Shown: positions 1-9,293 of the stretch, piece by piece
Position numbering within the stretch: position 1 is the stretch's first letter
How the letters are laid out: the number at the start of each line of letters is the position of its first letter
Source: JASSUD01 sp031963445
GTDB lineage: Bacteria; Pseudomonadota; Gammaproteobacteria; Burkholderiales; Burkholderiaceae
Assembly (NCBI GenBank): GCA_031963445.1
Contig: JASSUH010000001.1
Coordinates: 1,674,001 to 1,738,000, forward strand
Length of the DNA: 64,000 nt
Reading direction: 5' to 3'
The notes under the pieces: model-generated
Seen by the model: the letters and a program-made list of their open reading frames with translations, nothing else
Told to the model about the DNA's origin: nothing
Database searches by the model: none
Made by a program: the position numbers and the translations under genes

Positions 1-2076
1 CCACCCCATGACCAAGAGTAGCAGTGCGAATAAGATTGGCATGGCACGCTGAAAACCCCATTTATAGATACTTAGCAGTAATCGATTATTACGCAGGAAC
101 CTGGCCACTGAAAGCGCAAGATTGCCTTGGGCCGCAGTTGTTTTGGAATACAAAGCCGGCCGTTGGGCTAGCCTATGCACTGCGAACAACATGGCTAATA
201 CCGTAATGAGAGCGCTAAGCTCTATCTTAATCAGCGAGGTTGTATTACGCGTATACGCCAAAGCTAGGAAGGCGACCGCAATGAAAAGTATAAGCAGAAC
301 GCCGTTGCGCCAACCTTTCTGATTTTCTTTGCGCCATTTGGCATAGGCTGGCCGAGAAGCCTCATGCCAAGCGAGTCGGGTACGATCATGAATTCGTACT
401 CGCAACGCAGTTCCACCCCAAAGGCTTGCCATAATTCCTGCGACAATTAAGCTAAATTCAAGAGAATGGCTCTCGAACGCATCTTTCCAAGGTGCCGCAT
501 AGGCTGGGAGGATGGCGCTAAACATATTGACAATACTGGCGATCGGCCCTCGAGACTGGGAGTTCCATTGGTTCACAAAGAATTCTCCTTTCGTCTCGAG
601 ATACCCTCCAAAAACGGGGATATTTGTTACCAGCCCATGTATCGCCTTCGCAAAGAAAGTACCTAGCCATGGATATACGGCCAGAACGATGGTCAGTCCG
701 ACGGTACAGAGATAGAGACACTGCCGCCAAAATACGGTGTCCCACACCAAGCGGATCGCTTGCCGGTTTGGACGCGCAAGTTGTTTAATCGCCGCGACTA
801 GTAGAGCCTTTTCAGCCTCTACTGCGTTTTTCATTTTGGTCGTGGGTTTTGCGCAAGCTGCCAATTTCTTTGTTGTGTCTACTTGCAGTGATAATGGAAC
901 CCCTTCCATGGGGAGTAGTTCTCCGTCCGGCGCTAGCATCCAGAACTCATTCGGCAATGATACCGGTGAATAACCATCTGAGCCGTAGACCATTCGCATC
1001 ACCACACTGCCATGGATGATCGGCAAGATGGGATTTCCTTGCTTGTCATATTTGATCCCTATCTGGCGAGGAGAATAGCGGTAATAAGAAGCGAAGCCCG
1101 CGCGCGAATCGTATAGACGAGCATAAGGTGATTTGGTAGACCGGATCTTTTCGATAGCGTTTTTATTGACAATAAGGCCATGGCCAATAGCCTCAGTCAT
1201 TAGCCAATCGAGTGATACTAATGAAAGCTGACCTTCTGGATATCCACCCCCTACATTAGAGTGCGCACCAGCAAACCATACCTGTGTGATACGGCCGGCT
1301 GGAACTTGTTGATTGGCAACCATATTGGCCTCGGTGACCTCATCCCACAAAAGCGGATGGAAGGTTGCGCGTTCGTCATCAAGCGATAAGGCATGGCAGG
1401 CCCGCTGAACAAGCGGTGAGAGGATAAGATCGCCGAATAACATGGGCCAGAGCACCCAATCGATGCCTCGCTTTAATACTTCAATGGGCATTCCGTAGGC
1501 TTCCACGGTATCCCAGAGGCCGAGAAATTTGATTTGGACTTCTTTTCGTCCAGTCGCTTTTGTTAGTGCCGAGATCTCACTATAGGTTTGGTAGCCTTTG
1601 ATGCGATCCTTGATAGCAAGCAGTGCATCGCGCAAACGGCGCATAACGACGACGAATGGGCTCCGTGTTGGGAACCTCTGGGAACAGTAGTGTCTGTATG
1701 CTGCAGCTGCGTTACGGTCGAGCTCTTCACCTGAACGAAAGGGGATTAACCCTTCAGTTGTGATGAGGCCGACGAGGACACGAATAGTGAAAGAGCCACG
1801 GCTAAATCCAAACCCATAGATGTTGTCACCCTTCTCATAATTGCGACAAACAAATTTGTAGAGATCGAGGACATTACGCTTGAGCCCCCATCCGAAAGCA
1901 CCCCCGATGGCGGCAAGGTACTTGTTGGAAGATGTTCCAACGCCATCATCGTATATCGCGATTTGGTTGGCTTTTGTCTGGTCGAGTGCCCGGAATAGAC
2001 GCCAAACGTTGGTTTTATCCTTCCTGGCAGAACTGAATCCTGTGCCGTCGGAGAAAAGGGCAATGTTCTTAGTCAT
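1..2076 (-). CDS. DUF2235 lipase, probable T6SS Tle1-like effector (C-terminus off the left edge)
   Basis: An uninterrupted reading frame starts at the ATG at 2074-2076 and is still open at base 1, so 692 residues are visible. It opens with the DUF2235 N-terminus (MTKNIALFSDGT) and has a serine-hydrolase elbow GFSRG near residue 90. A second family block, AHSNVGGGY near residue 271, normally reads HSDVGG, so one acid is replaced by Asn here. DUF2235 proteins include the type VI secretion phospholipases Tle1. After about residue 450 there are four or five hydrophobic segments (for example around 452-475, and near the visible end), suggesting membrane insertion of the C-terminal half. No clear Shine-Dalgarno sequence precedes the start. 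No VgrG or PAAR gene is visible, so delivery is inferred. Family certain; effector role likely. Confidence 0.85.
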   Translation of the reverse strand, partial: MTKNIALFSDGTGFSSARKDKTNVWRLFRALDQTKANQIAIYDDGVGTSSNKYLAAIGGAFGWGLKRNVLDLYKFVCRNYEKGDNIYGFGFSRGSFTIRVLVGLITTEGLIPFRSGEELDRNAAAAYRHYCSQRFPTRSPFVVVMRRLRDALLAIKDRIKGYQTYSEISALTKATGRKEVQIKFLGLWDTVEAYGMPIEVLKRGIDWVLWPMLFGDLILSPLVQRACHALSLDDERATFHPLLWDEVTEANMVANQQVPAGRITQVWFAGAHSNVGGGYPEGQLSLVSLDWLMTEAIGHGLIVNKNAIEKIRSTKSPYARLYDSRAGFASYYRYSPRQIGIKYDKQGNPILPIIHGSVVMRMVYGSDGYSPVSLPNEFWMLAPDGELLPMEGVPLSLQVDTTKKLAACAKPTTKMKNAVEAEKALLVAAIKQLARPNRQAIRLVWDTVFWRQCLYLCTVGLTIVLAVYPWLGTFFAKAIHGLVTNIPVFGGYLETKGEFFVNQWNSQSRGPIASIVNMFSAILPAYAAPWKDAFESHSLEFSLIVAGIMASLWGGTALRVRIHDRTRLAWHEASRPAYAKWRKENQKGWRNGVLLILFIAVAFLALAYTRNTTSLIKIELSALITVLAMLFAVHRLAQRPALYSKTTAAQGNLALSVARFLRNNRLLLSIYKWGFQRAMPILFALLLLVMGW

Positions 2077-2445
2077 GGCCAATCTCGTTGTTCTACTGCT
2101 GTTTACCAATTCAAACTGCATTGCATTGCTTCTGCAACAACAGCTGTCATATCAGATTCATTCACCTCCGCATTAGCTGCAACTGAATTCATAGTAGCTC
2201 CCAGCTTTTAATACATAGGTGTTTATTATTGCCCGTAGTTATACAGCGTTGCTTGAAAAAAATATCCTTATCTAGCGGTCTTCATGCATATGTCTAAAGA
2301 ATTAGATTAGACAATATTGGAAGAAGTATTGGCCCAAAAAACCGCGCCAAGAACACCGGGATAATCCCTTATAAATGAAGACAGGCATGCTCTCTGCTAT
2401 AGCAATTGCATAGAAATCCAATGCGGATTAGGACTAAACAAAATC
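2077..2445. other. divergent intergenic region, no gene seen
   Basis: This AT-rich stretch separates the leftward lipase gene from the rightward genes. It must hold the promoters for both directions, but I could not place convincing -10/-35 boxes. No RNA gene was recognised. Confidence 0.4.
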
Positions 2446-2831
2446 ATGCAATTTCCAACAGAGCAGTGCAAAACACGGTCGGATAAACCAACTCAATCTC
2501 ATGCAGCAGCAATGCCGCATGAGCGGGATGAAACACCCCAATCACAACAAGCAGGTCAGCGCATTAAACAAGCCTATAAGGATATCCAAGCAGAACGAAT
2601 GGATACTGATAGACGTGGCGGCCGTGAATATCAAAAGAAAATCCAAAATGACAGCCAAGCAAACATTAACTCGCAGGCCTTAGAAGCTAATGGGCTATAG
2701 CTGTTCTAGCTGCTGGACTCGGAGGCCCACTGGGGGAGATAGATAAAGTTGTAGAGAAAAGTACTAAGGACTTAATAGGTCATGTCGATTGCATTAGTAG
2801 CCGATCCTTTTATCGGAACGAAGATAGTTGA
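2446..2831 (+). pseudogene. small hypothetical protein, probably frameshifted
   Basis: The first frame gives 84 residues (hydrophilic, Gln- and Arg-rich, start MQFPTEQCKT) and stops at 2698-2700. A neighbouring frame continues directly from there with a Gly/Ala-rich hydrophobic stretch (AIAVLAAGLGG) and then a charged tail, ending with TGA at 2829-2831. Joining the frames needs one extra base near 2690-2700 and gives a protein of about 127 residues with a hydrophilic N-terminus and one short hydrophobic segment. This suggests a recent one-base deletion. There is no ribosome site upstream of the first ATG and I do not recognise the family. It may instead be two unrelated open stretches. Confidence 0.35.
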
Positions 2832-2877
2832 GAGTCGACGTCACCTCAAGATTTAACAAAAAGGAGCTACTAATATC

Positions 2878-4296
2878 ATGACAAACTGCAACGCAATACT
2901 TTCCTCCCATGGCATCTTCAATACCATCATCAGAGATTCAACAAAGTCCGCTTCCGATAATTATACGGAATGGCTCAAGACAGCTACCTTCCAAGAAATT
3001 CAGCAAGCCCAAGCAGGTGGCCTGACGGTTGCTCTTCCCATTAAGGGTGTCCCTCTCAAATTTTCTGGGGATTTTAAACAAAGTGACTATGATAGTTGGC
3101 GACAGGAAGTTGACTCTGGTCAAGCTAGGCAGTTGACCCAAGAGGAGGCGGAAACTGTTGTCAAAAAAAGTGTTGCCCCGGAGATGTTCAAAGCCTGGAT
3201 AGACTGTATCCGCTTAAATGCATTCGGCGTTTTAGACTATGAGACAGATAATCAGGATGGCTCATTTTCTGTCCTTTTTCGATATTCGCCAAATTCTGTT
3301 GGTGATACGCCTCCTACAATTACAGGTTTTGGGGCTACAGAAGCAGCCTGTATAAATCCTCCAGCTGTCGGCTCGGAGCTACCATATGGGGGGTTTACTA
3401 CTTTATTTAAGAGAAACCTGGATCAGCGGGGAAATTACCCTGCTGCCAATTACTTCATGAATACAACCAAAGGAACTGCTGAAGGAAGCATAGCGAAAAT
3501 TATCAAAAATCCATCGCCTCCACCAGTTACAACACCTAAAATTCGCGCAATTAAAGTTTTTTCAGCCTCAGGTGATAAGCAACTCATCCCGACAGCTGAA
3601 GTTTCTGTGCCACATGGTTACAAAATGATCGGTGGTGGCGCAAGAGTCAATTGGACTGAACCAGGTAATTTACTGGTCGCTTCCTACCCTAAGGCCTTCA
3701 ACATTTGGGTGGCAAGTAGTAAAGCTCACAGCTTGGTGTCGCTCGCAAATATCGATGTTTGGGCAATCGCAATAGAGGATCCGGACGATGAGTTCGATGT
3801 TGTCATCGATTCGTTAGATTCGCCAAGAGGGGACATTGCAGAAGTATCAGTCAACGCTCGCAGTGGATATCAACTTGTGGGTGGAGGCGCACAAGCACGT
3901 GTGGGTGTTGCGGGTCAGCTCCTTACGGCTAGTTATCCTATTGGGTCGAATACTTGGCATGCTAAAAGTAAAGCTCATTCGATTTCTGACCCTAACGTTT
4001 TAACTGCCTATGCTATTTCCATGCGCCCTAGAAATGGAACAAATCCGATTCCAATTCAAATCAGTTCGAGTACGGGAAGCGCTAGCCTAATTCCCAAAGG
4101 AGAATGCAACACGCCAGCGGGATGCAATTTGATAGGCGGAGGTGCTTTAGTAAATTGGACTGTTGCCGGGAATTTGCTTACCGCAAACCATCCGAAAGGC
4201 AACGCATGGGTCGCGGAATCAAAGGCTCATTCAGTACCAGATTCATCAAGTATCACGACTTTCGCAATGGGTATTGAGACAAGATATTTTGCCTGA
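2878..4296 (+). CDS. unknown protein with three C-terminal repeats of about 83 residues
   Basis: A 472-residue protein preceded by a good ribosome site (AAAGGAG, 12 bases before the ATG). Residues 1-215 form a unique N-terminal region. A Pro-rich linker (PSPPPVTTP) follows, and then three tandem repeats spaced 83-84 residues apart, each starting with a Gly-rich turn (GGGARVNW near 251, GGGAQARV near 334, GGGALVNW near 418). Each repeat then has a GNLL/GQLL step, a [SN][YH]P motif, a Trp, and the signature SKAHS. The repeat is likely a beta-rich unit. No signal peptide or membrane segment is seen. It lies divergently from the DUF2235 lipase, which hints at a shared secretion or toxin theme, but this is inference. 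I do not recognise the family. Confidence 0.8.
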   Translation: MTNCNAILSSHGIFNTIIRDSTKSASDNYTEWLKTATFQEIQQAQAGGLTVALPIKGVPLKFSGDFKQSDYDSWRQEVDSGQARQLTQEEAETVVKKSVAPEMFKAWIDCIRLNAFGVLDYETDNQDGSFSVLFRYSPNSVGDTPPTITGFGATEAACINPPAVGSELPYGGFTTLFKRNLDQRGNYPAANYFMNTTKGTAEGSIAKIIKNPSPPPVTTPKIRAIKVFSASGDKQLIPTAEVSVPHGYKMIGGGARVNWTEPGNLLVASYPKAFNIWVASSKAHSLVSLANIDVWAIAIEDPDDEFDVVIDSLDSPRGDIAEVSVNARSGYQLVGGGAQARVGVAGQLLTASYPIGSNTWHAKSKAHSISDPNVLTAYAISMRPRNGTNPIPIQISSSTGSASLIPKGECNTPAGCNLIGGGALVNWTVAGNLLTANHPKGNAWVAESKAHSVPDSSSITTFAMGIETRYFA

Positions 4297-4323
4297 CAGT
4301 TGCAGTAATTTAATCTCCACTGA

Positions 4324-4353
4324 GGTCCTGACCCAAAATTTTTGGGCAGGACC
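4324..4353 (+). terminator. hairpin downstream of the three-repeat gene
   Basis: An inverted repeat with arms GGTCCTGACCCAAAA and TTTTGGGCAGGACC, with one bulged A, ends 57 bases after the stop codon. The base of the stem is GC-rich, but no clear T-run follows, so it may be a terminator or simply a structured 3' end. Confidence 0.5.
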
Positions 4354-4643
4354 ACTGATGCAGTTATCTCGCTTTGGTTAGTAGATTTTTGAGCGGCAGC
4401 AACAGGCCGAATCACATATGCTGAAGATAAGTTGCATCCACATCCACATGTAAGATGGATTATTGAATATCCAAATCTTTAAATTCTGCCGCTTTATCAA
4501 ATTTCCGCTATCGGTGCTTTTATTTCTTTTTTGGAATCTTCTGTCAATCTTCTTTGAAATAGGGGTAAATCACTTTCGCCATCCATCTGCTTTGTTTTAA
4601 ATCGACTGACCTGACAAGTTTTCCCCTACCTTCAAAAATAGAT
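4354..4643. other. intergenic, no gene seen
   Basis: AT-rich sequence between the convergent three-repeat gene and the ankyrin gene. Short open stretches exist but none has a ribosome site or recognisable similarity. Confidence 0.4.
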
Positions 4644-5581
4644 TCATTTAATAGAATCATTTAAAAGTAGAAAAATTCGGCACAATTTTTCACCTTGCTC
4701 AAGCAAAATCTTTCTCCTACGGGTACGAACATGAGGCATTTTTTTCGCATACTCTAATGCTTGATCAAGCACATTCTGGTCAATCTTTAGTGCCAGGAAT
4801 ATTTTGATAAAATTTTCTCTGTTCATCTCAATAGCCCAGTGTATCAGGTTGATACCGCTATCCACTTTAAGCAGATGGCTGACATCTGCACCATGGGTAA
4901 GTAAGGCATCTACCATATCCGGGCGGTCAGCCTCTATCGCACAGCGCAATGCGCTTTCCCCAGACTCGCTAAGCGCATTCGGATTGAAATTATTTTCAAG
5001 CAATGCTACGAGGAGGTCTTTTTTTCCATTTGAAATAGCCCAATGCACGGCTTCAGCGTCCGCGATAGCATCTACCTTACTAGCAAGCAGATCTTTGACC
5101 CCTATCAGAGAATACTTTGTATAAGTCTTTATCACTCCATCCCAAACCCAATTGGGCATAAGCCCAATAAAGCGCTTCATATCTGGCTTTTTCTCTTGAT
5201 TAAAAAATGAGCTTATATACGTAAGGATAAATAGGCCAAGATCATCATTTACCTGCCTATCCAAAGAGGCGTCGGCGCCGAATTCTTCCAGCGTGCCTAA
5301 CTCCATCGCTACCAAATTACCTAGTGTTAGATTGATCTCATACACATCTGGATATCTATTCTCATAGGTAGGTAAAGGTCTAGTGGAAAGTAATTTTATG
5401 GCTTCAAAGAAATTGCCTCTTTTGAAGCGATTTAACAGAAAGCTTTGAATAAACTGCGCTAATGGAGGATTTTCTTGCTTGAGTTTTACTGCTCGGACGA
5501 TGGCTGGAAATTCTTCTTGAAGGTTTTTTTGAAAGGCCTCTTTATTAGTTGTTTCGCGCTGTTTTGAAAAATGCTTTGTAG
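4644..5581 (-). pseudogene. ankyrin-repeat protein, 5' end broken
   Basis: The minus frame is open from a TAA near 5582-5584 down to the stop at 4644, but its first usable start is a GTG at 5343-5345, giving 233 residues. The roughly 78 codons before the GTG are still protein-like (helical, Leu- and Glu-rich), so the original start has been lost. A different minus frame at 5486-5725 carries what may be the missing N-terminal part, implying a frameshift near 5560. The 233-residue part has ankyrin units: one with GKKDLLVALLENN, one with GESALRCAIEADRPDMVD, and one with LIHWAIEMNRENFIKIFLAL. Ankyrin repeats mediate protein-protein contacts and are common in host-associated bacteria as secreted effectors. 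Translation from the GTG is possible, so it may still be functional. Confidence 0.6.
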
Positions 5582-5987
5582 TTCTTTAAAGGGTTGCTCT
5601 TTAAGGAGTATTTTCTGTTCTTGCAAAGAGAATTTTGATCTACTGATAACAATAGCTGAACATGCGAAATTTTTTATGGAGGAATCTGGCACGAGCCAAT
5701 ATCCTCTGGTCAATCTTTTGGTCAATAAGCTGGAAAATAATGGGGATAAAGGAGCATCAGCTGTACTACATGCTGCACTTCAGAGCGGACGCGTAGATAT
5801 AGTTGAGATTTTTTTCGAAAATCCAACTTTTGATTGGTCCAATCACGAAGGAATATATAAGCTGTTAGAAGCATCTGAGAATGAGTATATTGTGGAGATG
5901 CTGGAAGATTACCGCGAGCTAGGCTCTGACATAACCGAGTCTGATTCTGGTTCGAGCAGGGGCTCATTGCTTAATTATTATGCATAG
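5571..5987 (+). pseudogene. 3' end of an ankyrin-type protein
   Basis: A 138-codon frame begins immediately after an in-frame TGA. It contains one clear ankyrin half-repeat (GASAVLHAALQSGRVDIVE, about residues 61-79), a helical stretch, and an acidic Ser-rich tail (ESDSGSSRGS) before the TAG. An internal ATG at 5675-5677 with TGGAGG after it does not give a better start. The fragment abuts the broken 5' end of the opposite-strand ankyrin gene, so both genes seem to have lost their heads at one joint. It may be a degraded pseudogene or a short translated product. Confidence 0.5.
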
Positions 5988-6038
5988 TAGTTATGGCTTG
6001 ATCGTACAGTAAGGACCTGCCAAGAGGTGGGGTTACTC

Positions 6039-6070
6039 GGTTTGATAGAGGTGCAAATCTCTATCAAACC
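6039..6070. terminator. hairpin after the ankyrin fragment
   Basis: Perfect 12-bp arms (GGTTTGATAGAG / CTCTATCAAACC) with an 8-base loop, 52 bases after the ankyrin fragment's stop. No T-run follows, so termination is uncertain. Confidence 0.45.
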
Positions 6071-6159
6071 AGCGCGTAAGCGTTCAGGAGTAATCTCATA
6101 CATAATGGTTTCTCAAAATCAGCAAGCGCCGTGTTTGCATCTGGAACCAATTTTATGTA

Positions 6160-6189
6160 GATGGTAGGGAAGGAACCTTCCATACCATC
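6160..6189. terminator. hairpin at the 3' end of the HKD nuclease gene
   Basis: Arms GATGGTAGGGAAGG and CCTTCCATACCATC pair with one mismatch and a 2-base loop. It lies 19 bases beyond the stop of the leftward nuclease gene. There is no strong T-run on either side. Confidence 0.45.
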
Positions 6190-6207
6190 TGCAACTTACT
6201 TTTGCTA

Positions 6208-6777
6208 TCAGGATTTCCGGCGTCGTTTTTCATGGCCTACCCTCGAGCGATAGGGCTCTGATTCTTTATATAGCCTTGAGAATTCATCTTCATAAACCTT
6301 CACTAGCTTAGGCTCTTGGCGGAAGATATTAAAATTTTCTGCGTTCTTTGTATCACCGCCCTGGGTGAAATTCATCGAACCAAAGCCCACTGCGCCATCT
6401 ACGATGATGAATTTGTGGTGCATGATTGCATAGCGATGGTTGATTTTAATATCCACACCCGCATTCGCTAAAAAAGTCGCACGACTGTATTTGGCTGTCT
6501 CATTGGAAGCATCTAAAACCAAATGCACTTTAACGCCGCGTGCATGCGCTTCTTTAATGGCTTGTGCGATTTGATTGGATGTAAAGCCATATCCTGCTAG
6601 CCAAATACGCTTTTTTGCTCGTTGAATGAGTCGGGTCACCATTGCGCCGCACGTATGCGTATAGGAAAAACATGTTTCAACAGAAGTGCCTGAGTTAGGC
6701 ACTTGGGTTTCGCTATAGGCAGCAGTGGTAAATACGCCGCACAGCAAGGCAGCGCATAATTTGGGTAGGGTTTTCAT
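6208..6777 (-). CDS. secreted single-HKD phospholipase D-type nuclease (Nuc-like)
   Basis: I choose the ATG at 6775-6777 because it opens a classic signal peptide (MKTLPKLCAALLCG, cleavage probably after AAYS). The longer frame to 6939 starts inside a dispersed repeat and is unlikely. The mature protein of about 167 residues carries one phospholipase D motif, HHKFIIVDG near residue 119, followed by GSMNFT. Single-motif proteins of this size match the Nuc endonuclease family from conjugative plasmids (pKM101 Nuc is 177 residues), which dimerise to make one active site and cut DNA non-specifically in the periplasm. Two Cys residues in the mature N-terminus (CFSYTHTC) could form a disulphide. 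It is not next to the conjugation genes at the window's right end. Other PLD-family substrates cannot be excluded. Confidence 0.85.
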   Translation of the reverse strand: MKTLPKLCAALLCGVFTTAAYSETQVPNSGTSVETCFSYTHTCGAMVTRLIQRAKKRIWLAGYGFTSNQIAQAIKEAHARGVKVHLVLDASNETAKYSRATFLANAGVDIKINHRYAIMHHKFIIVDGAVGFGSMNFTQGGDTKNAENFNIFRQEPKLVKVYEDEFSRLYKESEPYRSRVGHEKRRRKS

Positions 6778-6908
6778 GAAATCTACGATTTTGTTTGCAA
6801 AGGCTGGATTGTACTGACAATGGCTCAGCTCGCCTTTTTTCTGTCTTTTGACTTTGTGATATCTACACAAGGTGAGGGGAGGCTTTAGCGAAGCGGGGAG
6901 GCATTTCC

Positions 6909-6938
6909 GTAGGTTGGGGTGACGAAGGAACCCCAACA
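6909..6938 (+). repeat. dispersed REP-like element, copy 1
   Basis: Reads TAGGTTGGGGTGACGAAGG followed by AACCCCAACA. The ends GTTGGGG and CCCCAAC are inverted repeats, so it can fold as a hairpin. Four further copies occur in this window. Confidence 0.85.
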
Positions 6939-7025
6939 CAACCCACTTTTGAAAGATTATGAACAGGCTCTAAGAGCCCGATCTAGTTCTTTTAAAAGAC
7001 CCAATAGAGGCCTGTTAATGCACAC

Positions 7026-7054
7026 GTTGGGGTTCCTTCGTCACCCCAACCTAC
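7026..7054 (-). repeat. dispersed REP-like element, copy 2 (inverted)
   Basis: Reverse complement of copy 1. Copies 1 and 2 face each other across about 90 bases and could form one large stem. Confidence 0.85.
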
Positions 7055-7073
7055 GATTCTTTGGCAATTTTCA

Positions 7074-7103
7074 TAGGTTGGGGTGAGGGAACGAACCCCA
7101 ACA
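7074..7103 (+). repeat. dispersed REP-like element, copy 3 (variant)
   Basis: Same ends as copy 1 but the centre reads GTGAGGGAACGAACC, a common variant of the core. Confidence 0.8.
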
Positions 7104-7234
7104 TGACTACCAATAATCTCTCAAACCTCGGGGTGTCCATTCCTACGCTGTATCGTTGAATTCCGGCTTTGGGGCATGCTTAACGACTTTGGATTCGCTC
7201 TCTGAATCGCCCCCCCAAAACAGCGCTAAGTGGC

Positions 7235-8623
7235 TTATGCAGGAGAAAACGCAGAAACTGAGTTTTTATTTTGGATAAAAACTTTTCCATTTTTACGGTC
7301 AACTCTCAATTGATCGGCATCCAGATGTTCACCCTTGCTGATAAGGCCTGAAAGATAGTTAAAATCAAGTCGAATATCTTCAGAGATAGAACGGTCTTTG
7401 ATACCTTGCCGGTATAAAGATAGCCCTTTGCAGAGGAGAGTTAGACTGGTCTCTAGTGCACTTCGCAAATCTTTCCCCGTCTTCTGAGCATGAGCAACAG
7501 CATTAACGAGCATCGCTGGGACATAGGTTGGCGTGAGAGGTAAGCTATCCGCTGCTGCAAGGCTCAATTCTCGACGTACGTCAATTTTCAGCTCTGCGTT
7601 CAGCGATCTATAAGCCTCAACTAACTGTTTGCCTTTTTCCTTATCCAAGGGAGGCACGCGCAACATCGCACTCAAGCGTGCTAGCACCTGACGATCTAGA
7701 GCATCCAAATCACTATCACGATCAATTTCCAACAATGTACTGCGGATATTCACGAGCTGGTGAATCGCGGTTTGCCTGTTCTGATTCGGCTCTTTTAACA
7801 ACAGCGTGCATGCTTTATAAGTGAGCTGCCTATTCTCGAACGTCGCTTGATTAAGCACCTTTGAGCCTTCTTTAAATATATGGCCCAGCGCCCCTGCCAC
7901 GTCGAAAAGATAGACCAGCCACGCAAAGTCGAACGCTTCCGGCTCGCTTTTAAGTAGCTCGGATTGTTCTATACCAGCAAACATCTGAGCACCACCTTCC
8001 AGATGAGTGATATGGCCGAAATGAGCGAGATCAGACGTCTTTTTAAGCAGTTCTTGAGCTGGCTCAGGCAATGCTTGAAAGCTCTTAAATTCTTTTAGTG
8101 CTGTGCCTGACTGCATTAACTGCGCGTAAAAATCGTCGTGGTCAACGGCTGTAATTTTGTAGCGGCGAAGTTCGTCGCGCAGCGTATCCGATTTTCCAAA
8201 ATCCCCCATCACGAGTGCCACCTCAAGGGTGCGCTGGAGATCACCAGGTTTCCACCCCTTGCTAATATAAGTGTCCTCAAGATTTCGATAAAAATCATGA
8301 AGTGACTTAAAGCTCGCCCGCGATAACTTCGGCTCATCCTGAGAACTAATAAACTGCCCATAAGCAGCGTCATCATCACTGATAATCCAGTGCAGAGAAC
8401 GTAAGCTTTGAATACTGCGGTCAAATTCTGGATACGATTGCTGGGATGGCAATACCGGCTCGTTTTCCTTAATCAGCGCAGCGCCTTCACTCGTTACACT
8501 AACATTGGGATTCGCAAGGTATTCCAACTCCGGATATTTTTCACGGATTTCCTTAGCAAAACCTGTGGCATCGTTTGTGTTAACTGAGAGGAGCGGAACT
8601 TTGTTCGATGTAGAAGGCGTCAC
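7235..8623 (-). CDS. unknown 462-residue protein, probable 5' frameshift
   Basis: The frame gives 462 residues only if the GTG at 8621-8623 is used. Another frame just upstream starts with ATG at 8743-8745 after a good ribosome site (GGAAGGAC). It encodes a Pro-rich N-terminus (MGVFTPPPAPPSLAVST) and runs on to SYAGPSSQG, while the downstream frame can be read from PIERLLPVTPSTSN. The natural join lies near 8640-8650 and needs a single-base change, giving about 503 residues. The protein is largely helical and soluble with no signal peptide. Features include LHWIISDDDAAYGQFI, an FDFAWLVYLFDVAGALG segment, and a C-terminal region rich in charged residues (LRVDRKNGKVFIQNKNS). I do not recognise the family. 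It may be a pseudogene, or the GTG may be used. Confidence 0.6.
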   Translation of the reverse strand: MTPSTSNKVPLLSVNTNDATGFAKEIREKYPELEYLANPNVSVTSEGAALIKENEPVLPSQQSYPEFDRSIQSLRSLHWIISDDDAAYGQFISSQDEPKLSRASFKSLHDFYRNLEDTYISKGWKPGDLQRTLEVALVMGDFGKSDTLRDELRRYKITAVDHDDFYAQLMQSGTALKEFKSFQALPEPAQELLKKTSDLAHFGHITHLEGGAQMFAGIEQSELLKSEPEAFDFAWLVYLFDVAGALGHIFKEGSKVLNQATFENRQLTYKACTLLLKEPNQNRQTAIHQLVNIRSTLLEIDRDSDLDALDRQVLARLSAMLRVPPLDKEKGKQLVEAYRSLNAELKIDVRRELSLAAADSLPLTPTYVPAMLVNAVAHAQKTGKDLRSALETSLTLLCKGLSLYRQGIKDRSISEDIRLDFNYLSGLISKGEHLDADQLRVDRKNGKVFIQNKNSVSAFSPA

Positions 8624-8745
8624 AGGCAGCAGCCGCTCAATAGGCCCTGGCTCGAAGGGCCAGCATAAGATTCAGCCTGAACAAGATGAGGGGTTGTCGA
8701 TACAGCTAGACTGGGAGGTGCCGGCGGTGGTGTGAATACACCCAT

Positions 8746-9293
8746 AGTTATAGTCCTTCCAAGGGTTTGAACAAATTTTGAGGCATGGGGCCAACGATTA
8801 ACGTAGTCCCAGCAGAATGCTATTTCTATTTTTTAGTAGTGCATCGCATTTCGACGTTATGGAATTTTTTAAAGTTGAAATTATCACGATCAAATAATGC
8901 TGCCAACTGATACAACAGTGTAATTTCTCTCTATTAGCCTTGGCGATATTCATGTCATACGAGAATGCAAAATATGAAATCTGCTATCCAAAATCTCACG
9001 AGAGGAACGTGCATGAAGGTGGTGCGATAAGAACAGACTATGCAGGAAGACGACAAATTTTTGAATACATGGGCGTTCAAGCCAATGGAGTAGGCAAAAA
9101 ATTATTACAATGGCTGTCTTCTATATTTATAGAAAGAGTAGGGTAGAGGATAATCCTCGCCTGGCAATTTGCTATGCCTGTCTGACTATGCCGATGCTTT
9201 GGCTGAAGATAGCCTAACTCCTATCTATCTAATTTATTATGATGGCTTCGCTGCTGGACTTGAAAGCCATCGTTTATCAATTCAGTTATCCCT
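8746..9293. other. intergenic, one doubtful small frame
   Basis: The stretch before trhO contains a 68-codon frame (8940-9146, TTG start) without a ribosome site. Its product (YENAKYEICYPKSHERN near the start) resembles nothing I know. A second open stretch around 9150-9210 is also unassigned. I see no RNA gene. Confidence 0.35.

Larger units (their letters stand above)
6946..7234. other. intergenic with clustered REP-like elements
   Basis: Together with copy 1 this stretch holds three copies of the dispersed element within 200 bases, one of them inverted. No reading frame here has a ribosome site or family similarity. Confidence 0.5.

Noticed and set aside
8940..9146. 68-codon frame upstream of trhO
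   Set aside because: TTG start, no ribosome site, no family; kept only as a note in the intergenic entry.
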